Program-made: the position numbers and the translations under genes
Notes under the pieces: model-generated
Told to the model about the DNA's origin: nothing
What the model saw: the letters and a program-made list of their open reading frames with translations, nothing else
Database searches by the model: none
DNA from: an uncultured bacterium
GTDB taxonomy: Bacteria > Verrucomicrobiota > Kiritimatiellia > PWTM01
Direction: 5' to 3'
NCBI GenBank assembly: GCA_900661335.1
Contig: CAACVY010000020.1
Span: 1-40,770, forward strand
DNA length: 40,770 nucleotides
In this document: positions 1 to 8,583 of the stretch, piece after piece
Position numbering within the stretch: position 1 is the first letter of the stretch
How the letters are laid out: each line of letters starts with the position of its first letter

Positions 1-91
1 CTTGACGGGTCATTTCTTGCGCTACTCGAGCCGGGGCAATTCCCGCAGCGAGCCCGAGTGCGATGAGGACTTCTCCGGTGGATGTCACCAT
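1..91 (-). CDS. Possible 5' end of a membrane or exported protein, cut by the window edge
   Basis: An ATG at position 91 on the minus strand opens a frame that stays open for 30 codons to the left edge. The residues (MVTSTGEVLIALGLAAGIAP...) include a short hydrophobic stretch that could be a signal peptide or membrane segment. It would be the next gene downstream of the macrodomain gene, after a 109-bp gap. No ribosome binding site is visible, and the same frame is also open upstream of the ATG, so it may be chance. No family is recognisable from 30 residues. Confidence 0.25.
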   Translation of the reverse strand, partial: MVTSTGEVLIALGLAAGIAPARVAQEMTRQ

Positions 92-200
92 ACGCGCATA
101 CTCGGACCAGCCGAATGAACCAGATCGGCGGATGCTCGGTTCGAAGCGCGGATGTCTACGAGCGCGCGACGGTGCGACACAGGGTCTCGGGCGTCGCGCT

Positions 201-755
201 CTACGCGGGGTGGGAACCCTCTGAGGCGGCAGCGAGCTCTCTCAAAGTTTCGCGGTACACTTGCTCGTCGCTCCCGGAAAAGCACACGAATCGAACCTCT
301 TCGATGTTCGGGTACTTTTCAAGCTCCGCTGCGACCGTGCTCAAGGCGACCCGGGCCGCCGCCCGAATCGGGTAGCCATACGCGCCAGTGCTAATGGACG
401 GAAACGCAAGGGTTCGAAGCCCGCGTTCCGCGGCGATGCGAAGGCAATTGCGGTAACAGGACGCCAACAACTCTGGCTCGCCGTGGGTCCCACCGCGCCA
501 GATCGGCCCTACGGTGTGGATCACGAAGCGGCTCGGCAAGCGATATCCCCGAGTGATTTTTGCTTCGCCTGGTTCGCACCCGCCCAGCGTACGGCATTCC
601 TCGCGGAGCTCAGGTCCGGCCGCGCGGTGGATAGCGCCGTCCACACCCCCGCCGCCCAACAAAGTGGGATTGGCGGCGTTGACGATCGCGTCCACCTGTT
701 CCTTCGTAATATCCCCGCGCACGATGTTCATTCGATTGAGAACTTCCGGCTTCAT
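201..755 (-). CDS. ymdB: Macrodomain O-acetyl-ADP-ribose deacetylase (MacroD/YmdB type)
   Basis: Predicted cytosolic macrodomain hydrolase of 184 residues, about the usual length for a single-domain MacroD protein. Such enzymes remove acetyl from O-acetyl-ADP-ribose, the product of sirtuins, and can cleave mono-ADP-ribose from acidic residues. The hallmark motifs are present: [19 protein letters not shown] at about residues 25-43, including the paired Asn and the Asp of the catalytic loop, and [10 protein letters not shown] further on, which contacts the phosphates. The ATG at 755 is chosen because the fold begins just after it and a GGAGGTG site lies upstream. The start overlaps the stop of the DUF72 gene by 4 bp (ATGA at 752-755), so the two are probably translationally coupled. 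It is the last clear gene of the nnr operon. Family assignment is firm; the exact physiological substrate is not visible. Confidence 0.9.
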   Translation of the reverse strand: MKPEVLNRMNIVRGDITKEQVDAIVNAANPTLLGGGGVDGAIHRAAGPELREECRTLGGCEPGEAKITRGYRLPSRFVIHTVGPIWRGGTHGEPELLASCYRNCLRIAAERGLRTLAFPSISTGAYGYPIRAAARVALSTVAAELEKYPNIEEVRFVCFSGSDEQVYRETLRELAAASEGSHPA

Positions 756-1639
756 GGGGCACCTCCGGCTTGGGAGCTGGTTTCGGATAAAGGATCCCGC
801 ACGGCCCTCTGGAAAGGACCCCGCACCGAGTGAACGTGGGCAGATCCGGTGTTGCGGACAAGTTGCTCGAACCGCCGGGCGCTCACGATGGCTTGGGCTG
901 CCACGTCGTTGTTGAAATACGCGAACACGTCGTGGCCTTCCGCCAACTGCTGGCGCGCGAATTCCGCCCAAGGGCGCAGTTCGGCCAGGGTATAGTCGTG
1001 CGCATACCCGCCTTCGAGTCCGTGGAACCTCAAGTACACGAACGGCGCCGTCACTTCGGTGACCATCGGCATCCGCAAGGAGCTAACCAGCACCAGCGCC
1101 AGTCCGTGCCGACGCAACAGGTCGTACGTGTCGGCGCACAGCCACGACGCATGCCGAAATTCGATCGCGTGCCGCCACTCGCGAGGAAGTTGTTGCGCAA
1201 AGCGGTCCAAACGCTCTGGGTCGTACCGCAGCGACGGAGGAAGCTGCCACAACACTGGCCCGAGATGGTCGGCCAGGAGCCGAATTCGCTCACCGAAGAC
1301 CCGCAAGGGCTCGTCCACCGAATCCAGCCGCAACACGTGAGTGATGCGGCGCCATCCCTTCACCGCAAATCGGAAGCCGTCCGGTGCGCGCTGGTTCCAA
1401 GCGCGGAGCATGGATTCGAAAGGCAAGCGATAAAACGTGACGTTCAATTCCACGGTTCGGAAATGGGACGAGTAAAACGCAAGCCACTCCCGAGTGGGCA
1501 AGTTGGGCGGGTAAAACGGCCCGACCCAGTCACGATACGACCATCCACTCGTGCCGACGAATAGCCCGCCTGCGCCTTCAGACGCGGGGCTGGCCTTGGA
1601 TATAGAGCGGGCGGCGGACATGGGCCGTCGAGAGGTCAT
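752..1639 (-). CDS. DUF72 (YecE-like) TIM barrel protein
   Basis: A 295-residue protein of the DUF72/YecE family, which adopts a TIM barrel fold and has no established biochemical role. Family features seen are the N-terminal [10 protein letters not shown] segment, the FYPPNLP segment, [15 protein letters not shown], a central [10 protein letters not shown] strand, LPPSLRYD, and a C-terminal AYFNNDV segment. No signal peptide is evident, so it is probably cytosolic. The ATG at 1639 overlaps the nnr stop codon by 4 bp (ATGA at 1636-1639); a second Met at residue 7 is possible, because the first residues are low-complexity. Its 3' end overlaps the macrodomain start by another 4 bp. Sandwiched between NAD(P)HX repair and an ADP-ribose-related hydrolase, it may act on a damaged nucleotide or related metabolite; that is inference only. 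Confidence 0.9.
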   Translation of the reverse strand: MTSRRPMSAARSISKASPASEGAGGLFVGTSGWSYRDWVGPFYPPNLPTREWLAFYSSHFRTVELNVTFYRLPFESMLRAWNQRAPDGFRFAVKGWRRITHVLRLDSVDEPLRVFGERIRLLADHLGPVLWQLPPSLRYDPERLDRFAQQLPREWRHAIEFRHASWLCADTYDLLRRHGLALVLVSSLRMPMVTEVTAPFVYLRFHGLEGGYAHDYTLAELRPWAEFARQQLAEGHDVFAYFNNDVAAQAIVSARRFEQLVRNTGSAHVHSVRGPFQRAVRDPLSETSSQAGGAP

Positions 1640-3207
1640 CGCAAGACCAATTCGCGGAAGGCATAGGGGATTTCCGACACCAAGTCGCCCGCGACCATGC
1701 CGGTTTGCGAGCTGCGCCAGGCGGCCATGTCACCGGCGCGTCCGTGCAAGAACACAGCCGCGCGAGCGCAGTCCAACGGCGCGATACCTTGCGCCAAGAG
1801 GCCAGCCAAGAGGCCCGCCAAGACATCGCCACTACCTCCGCGCGCCATTCCAGGATTGCCCGTCATGTTGATGAAGGCCGGCGGCTCCGCCGTCGTCACG
1901 ATGGTGCCAGCACCTTTGAGAACGACGATGGCGCCGGTAAGTTCCGCCGCTTTTTGAGCGGCCGCGACCCGGTCGGCCTGGATATGCGCTACGTCGGTCT
2001 TCAGCAAGCGAGCCAGTTCGCCCGGGTGGGGAGTGATGATCACCGTGCTTTGGGCCTCTCGGACCAGCTCTGGGCGTCCGGCCAACACGTTCAACGCATC
2101 GGCGTCGAGCACCATGGGTACCGGACAGTGTTGCAACAGGGATCGAACAAGTGCGGCGGATTCCCGGTGTGGGGTCAATCCTGGACCGACCATCACGGCG
2201 TCGAAATTGCTCAAGCGCGGCAGCCAGGGCGTGAGGGCCGCCGTACGCAAGGAACCGGCGTCCGTTTCGGCCCCCCCGTGGACCATGGTTTCCAACGACG
2301 CACCTGCCACCACAGGCTGGATCGAGTTCGGCACCAACGCAGTGGTCAGCCCGACACCCGAGCGACATGCGGCCCGGCACGCCAGAGCAATGGCCCCCGC
2401 GTACCCGCGCGCGCCTCCGATCAACAGCAAGTGGCCATACGTGCCTTTGTGGGAACCACGCGCGCGGCGTGGGATCACTCGGCGCAGTTCGCTGGAATAG
2501 ATCAGCTCCAAAGGAACAGTCGGAACCACCTCGTCCACAAACGCCGGAGGCAGACCGATGTCCGCCACTTCGATCGTGCCGACGAATTCCAGCGCGGCGG
2601 GCATGACCAAGCCGACTTTAGGTAGGCCCATGGTGACGGTGACATCCGCGTTGACCGCCACGCCCTCGGCCACTCCAGTGTCGGCGTTCAGTCCCGAGGG
2701 GACGTCGATGGACACTACATAGGCGTCGTTGGCCGCCATGTTAATGTACTCGATCGCCCAGGCGATGGGCCCTCGCGGGGCTCCGTGGCTACCGATCCCC
2801 AACAGCGCATCAATGATGAAATCAACGCCGGGAGGCAACGGCGCATGTTGTTGCCAATGCTCGCGTGTGGCGAACTCCTCGACGGTAATGCCTTCCGCGT
2901 GGAGGCTGGCCAGGTGTTTGAGAGGGTCCCCGCCGATTTGATTCTCCGTGCCCGCAATCCACACCGTGACGTCGAAGCCCATGTCGCGCAGGTGGCGAGC
3001 GGTCGCAAAACCATCGCCGCCGTTGTGGCCGCGCCCCGCGATGACTAGCGCGGCCGGGTTGGCCAACCCTGCCAAATCCGCTAGGTAACGGACGACGTCG
3101 GCCACGCCCCGCCCAGCACGGTCCATCAGTTCGAACGAGGGAACTCCCGCCTCTTCGATGGTGCGCCGATCGAGCTCCCTCATCTGCTCGGTCGTGACGA
3201 TTTTCAT
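1636..3207 (-). CDS. nnr: Bifunctional NAD(P)HX epimerase/dehydratase (NnrE-NnrD fusion)
   Basis: Cytosolic metabolite-repair enzyme of 523 residues. The N-terminal NnrE (YjeF_N) domain, about residues 1-215, epimerises R- and S-hydrates of NADH and NADPH; the glycine loop AGRGHNGGDG lies at 57-66. The C-terminal NnrD domain, about 225-520, dehydrates the S-form using ADP or ATP. It shows GGARGYAGA, a HPGELARLL segment, and GNPGMARGGSGD at 450-461, whose final Asp is the expected catalytic residue; the usual GTGD is GSGD here. Fusion of both domains is common in bacteria. The ATG at 3207 is chosen because the family begins there, although no good Shine-Dalgarno is seen; the frame stays open upstream to 3363 with non-family sequence. 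It heads an operon with the DUF72 and macrodomain genes. Confidence 0.95.
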   Translation of the reverse strand: MKIVTTEQMRELDRRTIEEAGVPSFELMDRAGRGVADVVRYLADLAGLANPAALVIAGRGHNGGDGFATARHLRDMGFDVTVWIAGTENQIGGDPLKHLASLHAEGITVEEFATREHWQQHAPLPPGVDFIIDALLGIGSHGAPRGPIAWAIEYINMAANDAYVVSIDVPSGLNADTGVAEGVAVNADVTVTMGLPKVGLVMPAALEFVGTIEVADIGLPPAFVDEVVPTVPLELIYSSELRRVIPRRARGSHKGTYGHLLLIGGARGYAGAIALACRAACRSGVGLTTALVPNSIQPVVAGASLETMVHGGAETDAGSLRTAALTPWLPRLSNFDAVMVGPGLTPHRESAALVRSLLQHCPVPMVLDADALNVLAGRPELVREAQSTVIITPHPGELARLLKTDVAHIQADRVAAAQKAAELTGAIVVLKGAGTIVTTAEPPAFINMTGNPGMARGGSGDVLAGLLAGLLAQGIAPLDCARAAVFLHGRAGDMAAWRSSQTGMVAGDLVSEIPYAFRELVLR

Positions 3208-3459
3208 AGCCGGTCGAATTGTTCCAACTCCGCCCGGGATCGGCAAGCGGTTCAGCCAGTTCTGAGGGCTTCCGTGGCGGTCCGTGGGGGGCGGTCCAAA
3301 AGCTGTCGGTGGTCCCTTGGCCCCACTGTCCACTTCGTCCATGCCAACGGCCTGGCTGACCACAAGGCCAGTTCTCCACTCATGGCTTTGACTTCCGCCA
3401 CGGAGAGGGGTGAATGTTCCAAACGATCGATTTGGGCTCCGCGCCGCTCTACAAGTGGG

Positions 3460-4854
3460 TTATTTACGGCCGGGGCGAGGTGCCTTCAGCGGAGCCGCGC
3501 CGACAGCATCATTGGTGTAGCGGTACCCGTTACCGTCGTTCCAACGTGGATCGTCCCAGCGCGGTGGCTTCATTTTCGCGTTCCATTCGTCGAAAAGTCC
3601 CTGTAACCGACGGACCACGGCCGGCTCCTGGGCTGATCGGTCGTGCTGTTCGCCGGGATCCTCAGCGAGGTTGTAGAGTGCCACGGGCACATCGCGGCCG
3701 GCCCGGACCAACTTCCAAGGGCCCTCGCGCACCGCGTACTGAACGCCAAACCTCCAAAACAGCGCGCGTGGGGGTGGGTCCAACACGCGGCCTTCGAGCA
3801 GCGGCAGAAGGTTCACGCCATCCAACTCCCACTCCGGCCGCAGTTCGACCCCCGCCGCGGCCAACAAGGTGGGGGCAATGTCCACGTGGATGACCGGTGT
3901 GTTGAGGACGCGGCCCGCGGGAATTCGACCCGTCCAGCGCATGATCCACGGCACCCGGATGCCCCCTTCGTAGAGGAGCCATTTGCGGCCGCGCAACCCA
4001 CCCATGTGGCCGATCAACGGAGCTGCGCCACCGTTGTCATCCGTGCAGATCACCAGAGTCGAGCGGTCGAGGTTCAACTCGCGGATCGTGTCCAGGATCC
4101 GTCCGATGGCGTCGTCTAGTTCCATGATCATCGCGGCGTACTTTTGTTCGCGAGGTGGGAGGTGCTGCACTTTCGCCAGCCAATTGGAGCTGGCCGCGTG
4201 CGGGCCATGCACCGCGTTGAACGAGATGTAGAGGAACCATGGGTGCGCGGGTGGGTGGCGAATGAAGTCAATCGCACGAGCGGTGTAGTCGGGCGTAGTG
4301 ATTAGGCGATCGGCAGGACAGGGAACAGTGTTCGTGCCTTCGTACCACGGCGCGCCGTGCCCCAGGTTGCCACTACTGCCCCAAGCGACGTCGAATCCGC
4401 GCGCGCCAGGAAGTTGCCAAGGTTCGTTCGCCCCGAGGTGCCATTTGCCGATGATTCCTGTTCCATAGCCGGCGGCTTTGAGGCGTTGGGCAATGGTGAC
4501 TTCCGAGGGATCCAGCACCCGTTGCGCGCGTTCGACCCCTTTCGGGCCGCCTTCGTGGGTGTTGCTATCGTGGCCAGTACGCGCCTGATAACGGCCGGTA
4601 AGCAACCCGACTCGGCTCGGCGAGCAAATGCACCCGGTGGAATAGCCTTGGGTGAACCGTACGCCTTCCGCCGCCAGTCGATCCATGTGCGGAGTCGGCG
4701 CCAGCGTTCCGCCATAACATCCAGGATCGCCCCAGCACATGTCGTCAATCAAAAGGATGAGAAAGTTTGGGCGGTTCGTTGGGCCCGCGGCACATGCGAT
4801 CGCCGCAGTCGTCGCCATCGTCGCGCCCAGTCGCCGGATGTTTTGAAGTGTCAT
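3460..4854 (-). CDS. Secreted arylsulfatase-type sulfatase
   Basis: Formylglycine-dependent sulfatase of 464 residues, the compact size typical of this family. Residues 1-25 form a probable signal peptide ending near CAAGPTNRP, so it acts in the periplasm or outside. Metal-binding Asp37-Asp38 (LLIDDM), the nucleophile site Cys77 in CSPSR (C-x-P-x-R, where Cys becomes formylglycine), the GKWHLG motif and the DDNGG metal site are all present. The ATG at 4854 has an AAGGAG site; the frame runs upstream to 5262 but that part is the shadow of the neighbouring gene. The start overlaps the stop of the upstream sulfatase by 4 bp (ATGA, 4851-4854). Substrate is not predictable from sequence; context suggests a sulfated glycan. 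Maturation needs a formylglycine-generating enzyme, which is not in this window. Confidence 0.93.
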   Translation of the reverse strand: MTLQNIRRLGATMATTAAIACAAGPTNRPNFLILLIDDMCWGDPGCYGGTLAPTPHMDRLAAEGVRFTQGYSTGCICSPSRVGLLTGRYQARTGHDSNTHEGGPKGVERAQRVLDPSEVTIAQRLKAAGYGTGIIGKWHLGANEPWQLPGARGFDVAWGSSGNLGHGAPWYEGTNTVPCPADRLITTPDYTARAIDFIRHPPAHPWFLYISFNAVHGPHAASSNWLAKVQHLPPREQKYAAMIMELDDAIGRILDTIRELNLDRSTLVICTDDNGGAAPLIGHMGGLRGRKWLLYEGGIRVPWIMRWTGRIPAGRVLNTPVIHVDIAPTLLAAAGVELRPEWELDGVNLLPLLEGRVLDPPPRALFWRFGVQYAVREGPWKLVRAGRDVPVALYNLAEDPGEQHDRSAQEPAVVRRLQGLFDEWNAKMKPPRWDDPRWNDGNGYRYTNDAVGAAPLKAPRPGRK

Positions 4855-6761
4855 GGTAGGGACTCCTTGGGTGGGATCCAGTTGCGCACGATCCGTTCGT
4901 TCGAATTGAACAGTCGAAGGGAGTAAATCCAAACGGTGCCAGCTCCTTGCGCCGGATCCAGTCGGAGCGAGGACACCGGCCCCTGCGAGTGGAAGGGTAC
5001 TTGGATCACGTGGCGAGCGCCGTCGGACGGCACGGGCGCGGTGCGCTTTCGGTCGCGGTGGTAGGCCGGCTCTACGCCCTGTTCCTGCCAAAACAGCTCT
5101 ACACCGCCGGGCGCAGTCGTTTTCAGGTCCAACTCCAGGACGTACGCTCCGGCCGGTAATGCTGGGCGGAAGACCACGCGCAGTTGCGGGTCGCGTCCTG
5201 TTGATTCGACGCGCAACGCGCCGCTCTCGGTGTGCAGTTCGCAGTCGTGAAACGCGTTCCACCGGTTGGGCGTCAGCGCGGGCACTAAGGACTCGGATTC
5301 TTTCAGGAACTGTTCCAGCAACGCGTTGAGTTGCCGTACGAGCGAGGGTTCGGCTGCGGCTTGGTCATGTTGCTCACCAAGGTCGGAGGCCAAGTTGTAG
5401 AGTTCGAACCGATCCTCGCCGTCCGGCCCGGCGCCGAACATGCGGTGCAATTTCCAGTTGCCGCACCGCACCGCGGCGGCGGGCAATTGACCGCTGGCCG
5501 GTATGTCATGAGGGAAGTGAAAGAAAATGGCCTCGCGAGACAGGGCTTGGCCGCGCAGCGCCGGTACGAAGCTGATTCCGTCGAAGCGCACCCCCGGGGG
5601 CGCGGAAATGCCGGTCATCTCCAGCAGTGTGGGGAAGAAGTCCACGCTCTGGATCACCTCGTCACAGACCGTGCCCGGCCGTGTCACGCCGGGCCAAACG
5701 ACGATGCACGGAACACGGATACCCCCCTCGTACAGGCTGGCCTTGCCGTTGCGCAGCGGCAGGTTGCTTGTCGGTGGCGCGGACATGTCGTTCGGGAACC
5801 GCTCGCTCCGGTGCGGCCGATCGTGACGCAGGCCTGGCCAACTCACACCCCCGTTGTCGGAGAAGAACACGATAATGGTACGGTCTTGGAGCCCCAGTTC
5901 TTCTAGAGCGCCGAGCACACGGCCGACGGCTTCGTCCAGGCTGTGCACCATGGCGGCGTACACCGGGTTGCGTTGCGGATTGGCAGGGTCCACCCGTGCG
6001 CGGTAGCGAGCCACGAGTTCGTCTTTGGCATCGTACGGCGAGTGGACGCTGAACGCCCAGTAATTGACGAAGAACGGCTCGTTACGATGTGCGCGAAGAA
6101 AACGGATTGTCTCTTCCGCCGTACGATCCTCGATGTGTTCGCCCGGCTTGGAATGAATCCCCAACGCGGACGGAAATTTCCAAGGCGCGACGTAGCTGCC
6201 CGCCGGCCCGGGGCCGGGCCAGTGAGGCCAGTCGCTCTCGAATCCGTGTTGCAAGGGAGAATAGGGCTCGGGCCCGAGATGCCACTTGCCAAAATGGGCG
6301 GTGCGATAACCGGCCGAGCGGAAGACTCTGGCCAGCGATACGTAGTTCGTGGTCAACCGAGTGAGGCTCAGGCCCGTGCTCGGAGCGACGTTCGTCGAGA
6401 GTTGCCGCTTGTCGGTCAACTCCTTGGGCAAATGGCAGACCGGTGCGGTGATCCCGATGCGCGACGGCCAGAGCCCGGTCAAGATGCTAGCGCGCGTAGG
6501 GGAGCAAAGCGGGTTGGCCGCATAGGCCTGGGTGAACCGGACACCACGCGCGGCTAGGCGATCGAGGTTCGGCGTTTCGTGAAACGTGCTGCCGTAACAG
6601 CCCAGGTCACGCCACCCGAGATCATCCGCCAGGATGAACAGGACATTCGGCCGAGTTGGGGCTGGCACCGGCGCGGTCACTGCTTGCAGCGTGGCGCCGA
6701 ACCATAAGCATCCCTCAACAATCCGGCGTAGGCGGTTCCGACGAACCGATATTTGAACCAT
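4851..6761 (-). CDS. Secreted sulfatase with C-terminal beta-rich domain
   Basis: Formylglycine-dependent sulfatase of 636 residues. The N-terminus has an Arg-rich start and a hydrophobic segment (about 11-30), likely a signal peptide. The catalytic domain has Asp46-Asp47 (ILADDLGW), nucleophile Cys86 in CSPTR, GKWHLGPEPY and the SDNGG metal site. After the sulfatase C-terminal region, about residues 500-625 form an extra segment rich in alternating hydrophobic residues (for example LPAGAYVLELDLKT and VWIYSLRLF), which looks like a beta-sandwich, possibly carbohydrate-binding; this is inference from pattern only. The start at 6761 has GGAGG upstream. It overlaps the next sulfatase by 4 bp, so the two are likely co-translated and may remove sulfate groups at different positions of one polymer. 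Confidence 0.92.
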   Translation of the reverse strand: MVQISVRRNRLRRIVEGCLWFGATLQAVTAPVPAPTRPNVLFILADDLGWRDLGCYGSTFHETPNLDRLAARGVRFTQAYAANPLCSPTRASILTGLWPSRIGITAPVCHLPKELTDKRQLSTNVAPSTGLSLTRLTTNYVSLARVFRSAGYRTAHFGKWHLGPEPYSPLQHGFESDWPHWPGPGPAGSYVAPWKFPSALGIHSKPGEHIEDRTAEETIRFLRAHRNEPFFVNYWAFSVHSPYDAKDELVARYRARVDPANPQRNPVYAAMVHSLDEAVGRVLGALEELGLQDRTIIVFFSDNGGVSWPGLRHDRPHRSERFPNDMSAPPTSNLPLRNGKASLYEGGIRVPCIVVWPGVTRPGTVCDEVIQSVDFFPTLLEMTGISAPPGVRFDGISFVPALRGQALSREAIFFHFPHDIPASGQLPAAAVRCGNWKLHRMFGAGPDGEDRFELYNLASDLGEQHDQAAAEPSLVRQLNALLEQFLKESESLVPALTPNRWNAFHDCELHTESGALRVESTGRDPQLRVVFRPALPAGAYVLELDLKTTAPGGVELFWQEQGVEPAYHRDRKRTAPVPSDGARHVIQVPFHSQGPVSSLRLDPAQGAGTVWIYSLRLFNSNERIVRNWIPPKESLP

Positions 6762-6844
6762 CGCTCACGCCTCCGACCGAAAAGTCACAACGATCATCGA
6801 ACGGTCGAGGACGGGCGAATATTTTCGCGCCGAGGAGAACGAGG

Positions 6845-7678
6845 CTAAACCTTGCCCATTTTCTTGAGGTTCTCGTAACAGGCGCGCACTGCGTCCAGGG
6901 GTCGGTCGCCGGTCTCGTGTTCGACGATGTACCAACGCGTTCCGCCGACCGTCTCGCAAAGCTCGAAAATTTTGGCCCAGGGGACCTGGCCTTCGCCGAT
7001 GGCGGCGCCGCGCGGCCCGCCATGTTCCTTCAAGTGAATCGTAAGCGCGCGGCCCGGGAATTTGTGTAGGATCGCTACAGGATCTCCGCCGCCCCCCATG
7101 CAGTTGCCGGTGTCGAGCTGCATCACCACATTGGGGGCCGCGTGGGTGAAAATGATCTCCCAGGGGGTAGTGCCGTCGGGGAACTTCTTGAAATCGCCAC
7201 CGTGGGCGTGGTACCCGACGTACATATTGCGCTGCGCGGCGCGCTCAGCTTGGCGACTGAGGATCTCCGCCGTTTGCTTACAGGCGTCGGGCGTGGCCAT
7301 GCGGTCCTTGGGGAGGCTGGGAACGATCAGGAACTGGTTGCCCAGCGTTTGGTTGAAATCCATCGTCGCCTCGAGCTGATCCTCCTGGATGCTCGCCCAT
7401 GGCGTGTGGGTACCGCAGCAGACCAGTCCGACCTGATCGAGCATCGCCCGCAGCTCTTTGGCATTGCGGCCGTGGTAGCCGGCGAACTCCACGCCGCGGT
7501 AGCCAATGGCAGCGACTTGTTTGAGCACACCCGGTAGGTCCTGGGCCGCTTCTTTGCGAACCGAGTAGAGTTGAAGTCCCACCGGAATCTTCTTTTCGGC
7601 GCCAGGTACTCGGGCGCACAGCGCCATGAGGGCCCACGTGCTTTGCTGCAGCCAGCTTCGTCGAGTCATCCCTATCAT
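6845..7678 (-). CDS. Exported sugar phosphate isomerase/epimerase-like TIM barrel protein
   Basis: A 277-residue protein of the AP endonuclease 2/xylose isomerase-like TIM barrel superfamily. Residues 4-27 start with TRRSWLQQS followed by a hydrophobic stretch, resembling a Tat signal, so it is probably exported, as often seen in Verrucomicrobiota and Planctomycetota. The barrel opens with GLQLYSVRKEA and has segments IGYRGVEFAGYHG, YVGYHAHGGDF, VMQLDTGNCMGGG and a terminal WYIVEHETGD, which supply the His, Asp and Glu residues that bind the metal in this fold. The ATG at 7678 has AAAGGAG at good spacing; an internal Met at residue 4 is a weaker option. It lies 83 bp upstream of the sulfatase pair on the same strand and is divergent from the DoxX gene. 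Substrate unknown, probably a sugar or keto-sugar. Confidence 0.88.
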   Translation of the reverse strand: MIGMTRRSWLQQSTWALMALCARVPGAEKKIPVGLQLYSVRKEAAQDLPGVLKQVAAIGYRGVEFAGYHGRNAKELRAMLDQVGLVCCGTHTPWASIQEDQLEATMDFNQTLGNQFLIVPSLPKDRMATPDACKQTAEILSRQAERAAQRNMYVGYHAHGGDFKKFPDGTTPWEIIFTHAAPNVVMQLDTGNCMGGGGDPVAILHKFPGRALTIHLKEHGGPRGAAIGEGQVPWAKIFELCETVGGTRWYIVEHETGDRPLDAVRACYENLKKMGKV

Positions 7679-8102
7679 GGTTCAGTTCTCCTTTATCAGG
7701 TCCAGACCTCACCTAAACGATTCCGCCTGTAACCTGCCTACCCTATCAGTCCTTCGCCAATGGAGCATAGCCACCCCAAAGCCCTTCCTTCGTGCCATCG
7801 CCTTGATCCTTGTAGCGGCCAACGCCGCAGCATCTCAGACTAGCTGGTAGGCCGTCCGAGGGCAAATCCCTTTCAACGCGCGAAACCGGTGGCGCGGTCG
7901 AGGAGAGTAGGGGAAGGGAGGCTACTGCGCAGCGTCCTCGAACGGCGCTGCGTGCACGCAACGTCCTTCTCGCTGTGGGCAAGATATCCCAACCTGACGC
8001 GCCGAGAATTGTTCTGTTGCCGCAACCGACTAGACAGTCGGCGGAGTACTCGTCATACTTTCTTGAGTTTTCGACCAGCCGGTGGGCTGGAAAGGAGATG
8101 TC
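7679..8102. other. Divergent intergenic region between isomerase and DoxX genes
   Basis: This 424-bp gap separates two divergent transcription units and should hold promoters for both. Ribosome binding sites flank both ends: AAAGGAGAA for the minus-strand isomerase and AAAGGAGAT for the plus-strand DoxX gene. A small inverted repeat, CCGACT-AGAC-AGTCGG, lies at 8026-8041, about 60 bp before the DoxX start, and could be a regulator site or leader hairpin. I could not assign convincing -35/-10 pairs. Short frames here look like chance. Confidence 0.5.
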
Positions 8103-8582
8103 ATGGCAGAGGACACAACCGTTACAAGCAAAGAGTGGTTTCGCGATTGGACGGACGAGACGTGGGCCTTCCTGCTTTTGCGCCTGTGGCTGGCGACCCG
8201 TGCGATCGTCACCGGCTTGCAGAAGTACTGGGGCGTGGACGAGGGGGGACAGCCGGCGTTCGGTCTGAAGTACTACAAGGCGATCCCCGATGTCATGAAG
8301 CAGAAATTTGCGGCCGAGCCCATGTTTCTTTCCGCGTTGGCCGGCCCGTTCTATGCAGCGCTAGGGCCGGTGTTGATCCTGAGTGGCCTGATGCTGCTGC
8401 TAGGCGTGGGTACGAGGGTCTCCCTGGTGGTTCAAGGGCTGCTCTACGTTGCGCTGACGTACGGCCTCATCTTGATCAAACAAGATGCTGGGGTAGCTTG
8501 GTTGGGTATTCACATGGGCTTGATCGCGCTGGCGCTGATGCTGGCGCGGCACAACCGCCTGGCGGTGTTCAGGAAGTGGTGA
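8103..8582 (+). CDS. DoxX-like inner-membrane protein
   Basis: A 159-residue membrane protein with four predicted helices (about 24-42, 76-100, 103-125 and 132-150), the size and topology of DoxX/DoxD-like proteins. Relatives have been linked to quinone-coupled oxidation, but most have no defined role. The ATG at 8103 is preceded by AAAGGAGATGTC; an upstream in-frame ATG at 8082 would lie before this site and is rejected. The stop is separated by one base from the Gfo/Idh/MocA start, so the two are almost certainly co-transcribed. A plausible but unproven role is passing electrons from the neighbouring exported oxidoreductase to the quinone pool. Confidence 0.8.
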   Translation: MAEDTTVTSKEWFRDWTDETWAFLLLRLWLATRAIVTGLQKYWGVDEGGQPAFGLKYYKAIPDVMKQKFAAEPMFLSALAGPFYAALGPVLILSGLMLLLGVGTRVSLVVQGLLYVALTYGLILIKQDAGVAWLGIHMGLIALALMLARHNRLAVFRKW

Positions 8583-8583
8583 C

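Noticed and set aside
201-971. Longer macrodomain protein starting at 971
   Set aside because: The extra 72 residues lie within the DUF72 gene; the ATG at 755 has GGAGGTG upstream.
4855-5262. N-terminal extension of the first sulfatase
   Set aside because: It is an Arg-rich shadow of the overlapping sulfatase gene; the signal peptide starts at 4854 with AAGGAG upstream.
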